This document shows positions 40,546 through 48,797 of a stretch of 64,000 bases of DNA, piece after piece; positions within the stretch are counted from its first letter, which is position 1, and every line of letters begins with the position of its first letter. Source of the DNA: Spirochaetota bacterium (GTDB lineage Bacteria > Spirochaetota > Spirochaetia > Treponematales > Treponemataceae). The notes beneath the pieces are model-generated. The model was not told the DNA's origin and ran no database searches. It saw only the letters and a program-made list of their open reading frames with translations. Where the stretch lies: NCBI GenBank assembly GCA_023398165.1, contig JAEWSQ010000030.1:1-64000 (forward strand), written 5' to 3'. The position numbers were made by a program, and so were the translations under genes.

Positions 40546-43500
40546 TTATTTATTATATGTTTCCAAAATTAGTTCAACTTCACTGACGGCAAGCCCAAGC
40601 CTTGAAGCAATATCTTCAGGCCTCCAGTTTGCATGAGCAAGTTTCACAACGCTTTCCCTGATTTTTGGAGGCGGTGCACCTTCTTCACGTCTTGGTTTTG
40701 GATTTGCATTTTTCTGTATTTCACCAAAGAGTTTAATATTGCTTTCCGCCTCTTTGCTTATTTCCTGAAGTCTGCTTTCGGTGCGTGCCAGCCATTCCCT
40801 GGAGTTCTGCAGTTCTTCCATTCTCGTTTCCGTTTGAGACAGCATTGTTTCTAACGAACTAACCTTTTCAATGGCTTCAGAAACTTTCGGATTAATTGTC
40901 ATTAATTTATCGACGCCTTTTTTCAGATCTCCGATCTGCTCAGGCAGTTCAATAGTTTCCTTGGAACAGGAGGAAAGGCGCTTTTCAATATCTTTCAACA
41001 GCTCGAATGTTTTATCGACACCGGCTATTGTCTGATCCAACACTTCATTCTTCTTCTCAAAGCGGTCATACCGGCTTGAAATTTCAGTTAGGGTCTCCTG
41101 GAATTTTCTTACTTCGATCTGCATACTCTGAAGATCATCATTTGTTGTCCTCAGCTCATCAATTTTTTGATCCATGGAAGATGATAATGCAATAAGCCGG
41201 TTGAAATTTGATTCCATGGCATCAATATGTTTTTTCTCCTGCACAAATTTCGCGGTTTTCTGATTAATTTCCTCTTCGGCTTTCTTAACTTTTATGAACT
41301 GCTGTTCAAGTGCATCAATGGTTTTTCCAAAAGTCTGCACATTTGCAATCTCTGTCTTTAGATCGGAAATTTTAACTTCAAGTTCATCTTTTAGTTTATC
41401 AGCCTTGTCGAAAAGCTGAGTCTGCGCAATGAACTGTTTAATTCTACGGTCAATGTCGTCCATAGTTTTGTTAAGAGTATCAGCATCGGACTGCATTTTA
41501 AGAATCATTTTTTCCTGTGCAGTCTCGTTCCTTTCCTTAATTTCCTGCACGAGCCTCTTTTCTTCCCGGAGTTTTTGATCAGCTTCGCTGTTATGCTCTT
41601 TTATACGTCTCTGTGTCTCATCAAGCATCTGCTCATAAGAGTTTTTGAATTCACCAAGCATTTCTGCAGCCCTTTGTTCATACATCTCAAGAGTCTGCCT
41701 TGTATCCTCGGATAGACGTTGAATATCCTGTTCTATGCCGTTTTGGGTCTGCATGGTCTTTTCTTTATACTCATCAACTTCAGTCCGGAATGTATTTTCT
41801 ATCTGGCCGATCATGTCTTTTGAATTGACATCAAAACTCTGTAATTTTCCGGTGAAAATAACTTTTGCCTCTTCAAACTGATCATTCATCCTTTCTTTCC
41901 ACTGTGCAAAGTCGCTGCGTATAGATTCCAGAAGAGCACTTGCCTGTTCATTTGAAGAGCCTACAGAGTCGGATATTTTCTCCAGTTCCTGATGTATTTC
42001 TCTTTCATGCCGTTTAAGCTGTTCGTTAATGCCCAGTGTGTACGTCTCCAGCTCTCTCTTCAAATACGCATCAGCCTTATTCCGGGCAATTTCAAGCTCT
42101 AGAGCATAATTCTTTGAAAATTCTGCTATTTCCTGATCGAACAAAGCGGATGACTCCTGTATCTTTTTATCGCGGGCATTGATTGAATCCTGTATAGCGC
42201 CTGACTGATCTTTCAGCCGCTCACTCAGGACTGCAATTCTTTCCCTTAATTCTTCAGTGTACTTTGTCTCAAGATTACGCCGGCTGTCTTCATAGGAAAG
42301 AGACATCGACTCAATTTTTGCATCAAATCCGCCCTTCCACTGTGCAAGAGAATCGGTCAGGGCATTGCTTCTTTGAGCGAGATCTGCGAAGAAATCATCT
42401 TCGAAGCCTTTTAGTTTTTCAGATACATTGTCGTATGCGCGCTGTTTCAGCTCATTAAGCTCGCTCTCGAGGGTTTGAATCTTGCCGGTAATATCTGAAG
42501 CCTGCACCGATATTTCATGCTGAAATTCCGTGTAGGATTTTTTCTGTTCTTTGGTAAACAATGAAAAATCGGCTAGTACGCGGTTTCCAACTTCATTCAT
42601 TGCCTTTTGGAGATGCTCTTCAAGAGTATCAATGTCGGAAACGGTCTTTTCAAGACGTTCAAATCGGTAAAGAACATCTTCATTATATTCCTTAATCCGT
42701 TTATCCATATCTTCAAATACAGAAGAAGTCTTATCCTCCTGAATTTTTGCGATTGTACGGAATGATTTATCCAGCTCGGATGAAATGCGTTCAGATTCTT
42801 TTTGCAGCAGATTCTCCGCTTCGGCTGTTTCTTTTTCCACCGTTTTAGAAAGCTGCATGGTCGTCTGCTCAACATAGTCTCTAATTTGTGCAGTTTTCTC
42901 TTCGGCATCATTCTTTACTGAAGCAGTTTCAGTTCCGACAAAATCCTTAATTTGAGAGAGAACAGAGCGTGAAAGGGATTCAAATTCTGCCGATTTGGTT
43001 TTCAATAATTCTGAATTTTCCTTTACAGAAAGCTCGACAGCCTCCTGAATTTCCTTATTATTCTGCGTAAAGGTGTTTTTAGTCTCTTCTACAGCTGATA
43101 TAACAAAATCTTTAAGATTTTCAGTTTCCTGCCGGGAAAGATTCTTTACATTTATAGTCTCACTCTCTACTAAATTCTTTGTTTGAAAGAGCATTTCCTC
43201 AGCAGTCTTTTTCGTTTCAAGAGTCTCCTCCTGAACAAAAGCCTTAAGACCCTGGACTTCTTCATTGACAAGAGTCTGAATAGACTGCGCCTTTTCATCA
43301 GCAAGCTGCTCAAGAGAAGACACCGTTTCCTGAATAAGATTGGAAAGAGAAGCTGATTCTGCATCAATTTTTTGTCTCATCTTCTGCAGTAAATCATCGC
43401 TTGAAAGAAGCTCTTCATTTATCCTGCGCGAAACATCTCTTGTCTCCTCCTCAAACTGTGAAAAGTTCTCAGTAATTTTTCGGGTTACCTCATCATACTC

Positions 43501-44388
43501 TTCGGTTGTTTTTTTCAGTTCCATTCTCATGGTATTTAAATATTCTGATGCTTCCTGCTGCCATGATAATTTAAAGTTCTTTGCCAGGGCCTGGGTTTCT
43601 TCAATCTTATGTTTAATTACCTCGCCAAGAGCAAGTGTTTTTTCATCAAGCAGCTGATGATATTTTTCAACTCTTTCAACTGCCTTATTCCGAAGCTTGT
43701 CAAAGGCTGTGTTTTCAAGAGCATCAGCGCGTTCGGCAGCCTGCTGGAATGCGGTTTCGTACGACTGCCGTATTGAAGCCAGTATTTCCTCATTTTTCTT
43801 GAGAGACGCATCTGTCGAGTGCTCAATCTGCTCAATATCAGTTTTCAATGAATTTAAAAGACCCGCTACGGAATTTTTAAGCTGTGTTTCATTGTGAATA
43901 GAAAATTCGTTTTGAATTAAGGGAATTTTCTTTTCAAGCGCATCAAGCATCTTTCTCTGTTCAGTAATTTTACCATCAACCTTGTCTATAACAGAAGATT
44001 CTTTTTTAATACGCGTCAAATTTTCTTCGACTCTTTCAGTCATTTCAAACAGAGTCTTGATTACAGAATCATAATCGAGGGCTCTCTGTTCAAGCTGGTT
44101 TACCGCAGCAATATGTTTTTCGTAGTTTTTTGTTTTCCCGTCGAATTCTTCAATTATTTTTTCGAGCCTCTTTACGGCAGCCACTGCCTGAGACTGTTTT
44201 ACATCAATCTCCACCGAAGCATTCTGAAGCTCTTCACGCTTTTTTGCAAAATGAAGTTCAAATTCGCCTTTTACTTTATCTGAAAATTTACGTACCTTAT
44301 CTATAGACCTGCTGTTTTTATCGAGCTGTCTAAAAATAAGCACAATCGACAAACAGAGAGCAAGAGTAATAACATTAATTATATACAT
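40546..44388 (-). CDS. SpiroCoCo-type giant coiled-coil membrane protein
   Basis: About 1280 residues from the ATG at 44388 (GGTGGG upstream; an upstream TTG at 44400 is less likely). One membrane segment at the N-terminus (about 2-21, YIINVITLALCLSIVLIF) is followed by some 1180 residues of nearly unbroken heptad-patterned helix. The last 40 residues form a small globular domain (PPPKIRESVVKLAHANW, then DIASRLGLAVSEVELIL) of helix-turn-helix type, as in the SpiroCoCo family, known only in spirochetes. Length of such a coil would be over 150 nm if extended. It may tether the membrane to DNA or periplasmic/cytoplasmic filaments; the site of the C-terminal domain decides this. The HAD gene lies 27 bases upstream. 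Confidence 0.85.
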   Translation of the reverse strand: MYIINVITLALCLSIVLIFRQLDKNSRSIDKVRKFSDKVKGEFELHFAKKREELQNASVEIDVKQSQAVAAVKRLEKIIEEFDGKTKNYEKHIAAVNQLEQRALDYDSVIKTLFEMTERVEENLTRIKKESSVIDKVDGKITEQRKMLDALEKKIPLIQNEFSIHNETQLKNSVAGLLNSLKTDIEQIEHSTDASLKKNEEILASIRQSYETAFQQAAERADALENTAFDKLRNKAVERVEKYHQLLDEKTLALGEVIKHKIEETQALAKNFKLSWQQEASEYLNTMRMELKKTTEEYDEVTRKITENFSQFEEETRDVSRRINEELLSSDDLLQKMRQKIDAESASLSNLIQETVSSLEQLADEKAQSIQTLVNEEVQGLKAFVQEETLETKKTAEEMLFQTKNLVESETINVKNLSRQETENLKDFVISAVEETKNTFTQNNKEIQEAVELSVKENSELLKTKSAEFESLSRSVLSQIKDFVGTETASVKNDAEEKTAQIRDYVEQTTMQLSKTVEKETAEAENLLQKESERISSELDKSFRTIAKIQEDKTSSVFEDMDKRIKEYNEDVLYRFERLEKTVSDIDTLEEHLQKAMNEVGNRVLADFSLFTKEQKKSYTEFQHEISVQASDITGKIQTLESELNELKQRAYDNVSEKLKGFEDDFFADLAQRSNALTDSLAQWKGGFDAKIESMSLSYEDSRRNLETKYTEELRERIAVLSERLKDQSGAIQDSINARDKKIQESSALFDQEIAEFSKNYALELEIARNKADAYLKRELETYTLGINEQLKRHEREIHQELEKISDSVGSSNEQASALLESIRSDFAQWKERMNDQFEEAKVIFTGKLQSFDVNSKDMIGQIENTFRTEVDEYKEKTMQTQNGIEQDIQRLSEDTRQTLEMYEQRAAEMLGEFKNSYEQMLDETQRRIKEHNSEADQKLREEKRLVQEIKERNETAQEKMILKMQSDADTLNKTMDDIDRRIKQFIAQTQLFDKADKLKDELEVKISDLKTEIANVQTFGKTIDALEQQFIKVKKAEEEINQKTAKFVQEKKHIDAMESNFNRLIALSSSMDQKIDELRTTNDDLQSMQIEVRKFQETLTEISSRYDRFEKKNEVLDQTIAGVDKTFELLKDIEKRLSSCSKETIELPEQIGDLKKGVDKLMTINPKVSEAIEKVSSLETMLSQTETRMEELQNSREWLARTESRLQEISKEAESNIKLFGEIQKNANPKPRREEGAPPPKIRESVVKLAHANWRPEDIASRLGLAVSEVELILETYNK

Positions 44389-44415
44389 TGTTCCCACCAA
44401 AAAAACAAATATGTA

Positions 44416-45084
44416 TTAGTGTAACACAATTTCCTGTAATTGGCGATAGTTTTTGAAAGAAATATCTGCAAGCTTAAGCTTTAAACCGAACAATCTTCGC
44501 CAAAACGGCATCAAATACGCTGTTTTCATACCCGCATTTTTAGCTCCGTTTATATCTGCATAGATACTGTTGCCGACATAGAGTATTTCTTCATTTTTAA
44601 GTCCGAGCTTTTCCGCGAGTATTCCGAAGGTATACACTGAAGGTTTTAAAGCGCCGCACTCCTCGGAGCCGAGTATTACGTCGCAGTATTTTTCCGCACC
44701 CCACATAGCTCCCTTCTGCTGAGGCGGGAAATCAGATAAAACGGCGCATTTTAGTCCTGCTTTTTTGAAAACTTCAAAACTTTCAACCGCATACTTATAC
44801 GGCTTTATGCCTGGGAAATATCTGCATAGTCCGCAGTATACCTTGTCATTTATCATAGCGCGGGCGGAATCTACAGTAGTATGCATTGCATCTGCCAGGA
44901 GCCTTGCCTGGTATTCATAAAAATCGGGAAGAGGCGCGGTTCTATGCAGAATATCGCGCACCTTTTTATATGAGAGAAAAAATTGCAGATTTTTTAAAAA
45001 ATAGGGAACGATACGCAGGTATAAACGCCAATTTGCATACAAAGTTCCGTCGATGTCAAAGGCTACAGCTTTTATAGAATTCAT
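44416..45084 (-). CDS. HAD-superfamily hydrolase
   Basis: A 222-residue phosphatase-like enzyme. HAD motif I is FDIDGTLY (nucleophile Asp, about 9), motif II is AVLSDFPP (Ser), motif III is the Lys in GALKPSVYTF, and motif IV is YVGNSIYADINGAKNAG (Asp residues). The cap is an alpha-helical C1 type inserted after motif I. Substrate unknown. The ATG shares a base with the TonB stop (TAATG). Confidence 0.85.
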   Translation of the reverse strand: MNSIKAVAFDIDGTLYANWRLYLRIVPYFLKNLQFFLSYKKVRDILHRTAPLPDFYEYQARLLADAMHTTVDSARAMINDKVYCGLCRYFPGIKPYKYAVESFEVFKKAGLKCAVLSDFPPQQKGAMWGAEKYCDVILGSEECGALKPSVYTFGILAEKLGLKNEEILYVGNSIYADINGAKNAGMKTAYLMPFWRRLFGLKLKLADISFKNYRQLQEIVLH

Positions 45085-46148
45085 TACTTAACATTTATAC
45101 TATATGTTAAGCGCGCCTGTCCATCACTTTTTTCCTCCTCAAATCTCCATTGTGCAATCTGAGAACGTATTTCTGTCTGCACAGAAACGGGAATAATACC
45201 TACAGGCTGAAAGCTGATGCTTCCTACAGGAACAGTGCCGTTAGCCAGCACCGAAAAGATAATAGTTACTGTAATCGAGCTTGTAATAAGTTTTTCACTT
45301 TCGGCAGATAATATGATGGCAGGCTTTGAGGGTTTTATGAGTTTTCTTGAAGACCCGTCGCTTAAATCCATTGAGACTCCCCCGCCTTCTGTTTTTGAGG
45401 AGCTTTGTGTTTCAAAGCTGATGCCCTGTGTAGATTCTGAAGCGGTGTACGTTCCGGGTTTTGCAGAACTAATATTCGCAAGGGCTGATTCAGTATTGTT
45501 TAGAACGGATGAGGATGAAGAAGTTTTTGAAGTCTGAGCGGCGGCGGATGATGCACTGTCTTTTTGAGCTGATGCGGCAGTTCCTTCCAGCGCTGCTACC
45601 GGTTTGTCCGCGCTCTCCTTAATCTGCGGGACTGACTGTGACTCCTGTTCGACAGCCGATGAGTCAAATGCGCTTTGATCCCAGACAGCTTCTTTTTTAA
45701 CCGCTTTATTATTTTGAGCCATAAGCTCATCCATGCTCTGTACAAGTTTCGGCTCAACTTTTTTTTCAGCTTGAACTTGTGCTGCCGGGGTTGTATTTTT
45801 CGGGGTGCCGCTTTGTTTCGGGACAGATACAGCATCTTTTACCGGAGTTTTTTTCTCCTGAACGGCAGGATCAGTCTTTTTTGCTTCTTCTTTTATTTCT
45901 GCTGATATTTCCTTAATTTCCTGTTTAACTGGGATTTCAGCCGGCTTCTCTTCTATAACAGGCTTAATTACAGGTTCCGGTATAACTTCGGCCTTCTTTT
46001 CCTCTTCAAAAACAAGCTGAATCACCTCGTACCGTGTTTCTTTTTCAGGCTGTATAACGAGAGACAATACTAAAAATACAAGCCAGATCAGAGCAGTTGA
46101 GGAGACGCTTAGTATATCTTTTTTAGAAAAGAATGCAGAAGACTTCAT
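45084..46148 (-). CDS. tonB: TonB/TolA-like energy transducer
   Basis: A 354-residue protein: one N-terminal membrane segment (about 17-34, ALIWLVFLVLSLVI), a Pro/Lys/Glu-rich periplasmic spacer (about 45-150, repeated EKP, PVI, IKEE), a Ser/Thr/Ala-rich stretch, then a C-terminal domain (about 285-354) with strands ITVTIIFSVLANGTVPVGSI and ARLTYSINVK. This is the plan of TonB. Its start overlaps the exbD TGA (ATGA). It carries energy from the ExbB/ExbD motor to an outer-membrane partner; no classical TonB-dependent receptor is in the window. Confidence 0.8.
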   Translation of the reverse strand: MKSSAFFSKKDILSVSSTALIWLVFLVLSLVIQPEKETRYEVIQLVFEEEKKAEVIPEPVIKPVIEEKPAEIPVKQEIKEISAEIKEEAKKTDPAVQEKKTPVKDAVSVPKQSGTPKNTTPAAQVQAEKKVEPKLVQSMDELMAQNNKAVKKEAVWDQSAFDSSAVEQESQSVPQIKESADKPVAALEGTAASAQKDSASSAAAQTSKTSSSSSVLNNTESALANISSAKPGTYTASESTQGISFETQSSSKTEGGGVSMDLSDGSSRKLIKPSKPAIILSAESEKLITSSITVTIIFSVLANGTVPVGSISFQPVGIIPVSVQTEIRSQIAQWRFEEEKSDGQARLTYSINVK

Positions 46149-46558
46149 TTTTTTACACCGGTTGTCCGTAAGTTTACCGCAGTAAAGCCGTTTGTCCGCA
46201 ATAGATCAAAAATCGAAACTATTGTTCCGTTTGTTACAAGATCATCAGCTTCAAGGCGTACCGGGAATGTTTTTCTCTCTTCACGTGAAAGCTCATACGA
46301 GGAAAGTTTTGCATCCAGTTCTTTCAAGGTTACTTTATCGGTATTGAACCACAGAGTTCCGTCCTTTTCCGCGGTAATCGTAATGCTTCCGCCGGACGTT
46401 GATTCCGCCGTTGCTGATGACGGAAGCTTCAAAGAAATGGCCGGAAGAAGTGCAAAAGTTGTAGAAACGAGAAAAAAGAGAATAAGCTGAAAAACAATGT
46501 CGATCATGGGGACTAGATCAATTTGTGCATGCTGTGATTTTGTCTTCCTGAATCTCAC
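46145..46558 (-). CDS. exbD: ExbD/TolR-family proton-channel protein
   Basis: A 137-residue protein with one membrane helix (about 14-35). LVPMIDIVFQLILFFLVS contains the conserved Asp needed for proton flow. The periplasmic domain has TITAEKDGTLWFNTDKVTL and a C-terminal FDLLRTNGFTAVNLRTTG, as in ExbD/TolR. The GTG start overlaps the exbB stop (GTGA), with AAAGGAG suitably upstream. Confidence 0.92.
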   Translation of the reverse strand: MRFRKTKSQHAQIDLVPMIDIVFQLILFFLVSTTFALLPAISLKLPSSATAESTSGGSITITAEKDGTLWFNTDKVTLKELDAKLSSYELSREERKTFPVRLEADDLVTNGTIVSIFDLLRTNGFTAVNLRTTGVKK

Positions 46559-47172
46559 TCATTTTCTCCTTTTATTTTTAAAGCAACAATAAGTTCAGCC
46601 GCCGTATATTCCATCTCTATCATTCTGCGGTTTATTCTGGAAACAAAATAGTTATGGAAAACGAGCGCAGGAATCGAGACCGCAAGCCCTGCAGCCGTTG
46701 TAACAAGCGCTTCGGCTATGGCTCCTGCAAGGATTTCGGGATTGCCCATTGAACCGCCTGAACCTAAAACACCGAAAGCCTGAATATTTCCTGTAACAGT
46801 ACCCATGAGGCCCAAGAGTGTTGAAATATTTGCTATTGTTCCCAAAGGTGTAATATAACGCTCGAGGTGCGGTATTTGATGCGTCGCTTCATTTGTAACT
46901 GCTTCACGTATTTCACTTACAGGGAAATTTCTGCATTCAACCGCCTTTCTCAAAATACCTGTTAACGGCGTGTTGATTGCCCTGCAATACTCTATGGCGT
47001 CGTCATAATTCTTCTTTTTTACGAGGCTGATAATTTCGCTTGATACAGCGCTGCGGTTTTTTCCTATGACATAAAAGTATATCATTCTTTCAATTATTAT
47101 GAAGGTTGCCAATACTGCACAAAAGAGTATTGGAATCATTATTACACCGCCGCTTTTTAATACTTCAAACAT
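46555..47172 (-). CDS. exbB: ExbB/TolQ/MotA-family proton-channel protein
   Basis: A 205-residue protein with three membrane helices (about 11-32, 105-130, 155-178). TLLGLMGTVTGNIQAFGVLG and AGAIAEALVTTAAGLAVSIPALVFHN are the family's channel-lining segments. It follows the barrel gene by 11 bases and precedes exbD with overlapping stop/start. Together they form a stator using the proton gradient. Confidence 0.92.
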   Translation of the reverse strand: MFEVLKSGGVIMIPILFCAVLATFIIIERMIYFYVIGKNRSAVSSEIISLVKKKNYDDAIEYCRAINTPLTGILRKAVECRNFPVSEIREAVTNEATHQIPHLERYITPLGTIANISTLLGLMGTVTGNIQAFGVLGSGGSMGNPEILAGAIAEALVTTAAGLAVSIPALVFHNYFVSRINRRMIEMEYTAAELIVALKIKGENE

Positions 47173-47183
47173 TAGTAAACCCC

Positions 47184-48797
47184 TTAAAAATAAAATTTTG
47201 CCGTGATTACCGCACTGCCGCTACTGCTTACGTAAGGGAATGCCGCAATTCTGTCAGTTCCCGTTATCAGTTTTATCATGTCTTCTACTTCAAATGCCAA
47301 TGAAAAAGAAGGTGTTATTGAATAATACACGCCCGTTGATATATCCGGTATGAGATCCCTCATAGGCTCAAATTCAATTTCTGCGCTTGAGCGGAATTTT
47401 GAATCCTTGGATGAAATGAATGCATTTAAATATATAAGCTGTCTTTGATCCAGAACATCAGCATCAAGCCACGAAGCCTTCCATCCGAGGGCGATCGAAA
47501 GCAGATGAGCGCTGTATGTTGCAGAAATATCTGAAACAAGCTCATTTCTATTTATTTGTATAAAATTAAAAAGCCCCGTTTGTGTATTTGTTTGAATATA
47601 ATCCGGAACCATAACACCGTTATTAAAAGCTGTTGATTTAAAACCAAGATTCATATTTGCAGTTAGAATGTCTGCTATGGGCAGGAAGAATGCGATCGAA
47701 CCGAACCAGTCGCTTTGTTCCTGCGGAATTGTATTATACAGAGAATAATAGTGTGTATCGTGCATGGCGTATAATGATGTTTGTTCAGAAGAAAGACCCC
47801 CGGTCATCGAAACAGACAACTCTTTTTCCGAAAGAGAAGTCTTTCCCCGCAGTTTAAAAAATAGAGAGAACGGAACCAGTTTGCTTTCTGCAAGGAAAAC
47901 ACCGCCTGCTTTTATTCCTGCATCTAGAAAATCACCCGATCTGCTTAAGATCGCATATACCGATCCTCTGTGACCGTATTCACCGGATTCGGCCGAGCCC
48001 GAAAAGTTGTAATCACCGTCAAGCGTGAATTTTACTAATGCCGCGTTCACAGACATTGAGAGCGAAGGATTTATTAAAAACGTAATAAATGAAGGATTCG
48101 AAGGAACGGCCGGCTGGCTGTTTACCGGCACTTTCAAAGCGCCGTACTGGCTGGAAACGAATCCGTCAATATCAGCATTAAAACCAAGAATATTGGAAAA
48201 ATTCCATATCGCGGATAACGAAGGTTTTATTGTTTGAGAAGAAAGAGAAGAATACAGGGGACTTAGGTTTTGCAGCCCCGTCGTATTTGAATCATATAAT
48301 CCTCCCGTCTTAAGGCTGAATGTGTTAGTAAGATTGAATAATGCCTCTCCGTCGAGACGGGTTGTACTGTCATAAAAACCGCCCGAAGCGGAATTTATTC
48401 CGTACCCGTTATGCGCGGTATGAAGGAAATGGAAATTAAAAGGATTTTTTGATGAAGTTTTAAATATTGAAAAATCACCGGTAAAAAGGCCGGGATAACC
48501 GCCTCCGAAAAAGCCTGAGAGATACATTTCATTTTCATCTTTTGCCCGGTTTCCTAAATCAAGAGTGTTCTCACCTGGTGAAAACCTTGTATCAGGCAGC
48601 CGGGGAAGAACATCTTCCGTTTCCGGAAGAATCTGGGAAAAATCAGGCAGCGCATTTTCATCTATCTCCTGAGTCCCGCCTGTTATAGTTGTGGTAACAG
48701 AGGGCAGCTCAATTTCCTGAGCGTTAAGAACAGCTGCTGAAAGACAAAGTGCCGCAGAAACTGATACTGCCGCACGGCGGAAAAATAGTTTTATCAT
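47184..48797 (-). CDS. Outer-membrane beta-barrel protein of the TPR/ExbBD/TonB cluster
   Basis: 537 residues from the ATG at 48797, which overlaps the TPR-gene TGA (ATGA) and has AGGGGGA upstream. A signal peptide (about 1-27, ending LNAQEIE), then a Pro/acidic spacer, then about 20 amphipathic strands rich in Gly, Ser, Phe and Tyr, with a C-terminal AVITAKFYF, a typical barrel end. There is no TonB plug domain or TonB box recognised. Its place directly upstream of exbB suggests it is the client or partner of the motor. Confidence 0.7.
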   Translation of the reverse strand: MIKLFFRRAAVSVSAALCLSAAVLNAQEIELPSVTTTITGGTQEIDENALPDFSQILPETEDVLPRLPDTRFSPGENTLDLGNRAKDENEMYLSGFFGGGYPGLFTGDFSIFKTSSKNPFNFHFLHTAHNGYGINSASGGFYDSTTRLDGEALFNLTNTFSLKTGGLYDSNTTGLQNLSPLYSSLSSQTIKPSLSAIWNFSNILGFNADIDGFVSSQYGALKVPVNSQPAVPSNPSFITFLINPSLSMSVNAALVKFTLDGDYNFSGSAESGEYGHRGSVYAILSRSGDFLDAGIKAGGVFLAESKLVPFSLFFKLRGKTSLSEKELSVSMTGGLSSEQTSLYAMHDTHYYSLYNTIPQEQSDWFGSIAFFLPIADILTANMNLGFKSTAFNNGVMVPDYIQTNTQTGLFNFIQINRNELVSDISATYSAHLLSIALGWKASWLDADVLDQRQLIYLNAFISSKDSKFRSSAEIEFEPMRDLIPDISTGVYYSITPSFSLAFEVEDMIKLITGTDRIAAFPYVSSSGSAVITAKFYF

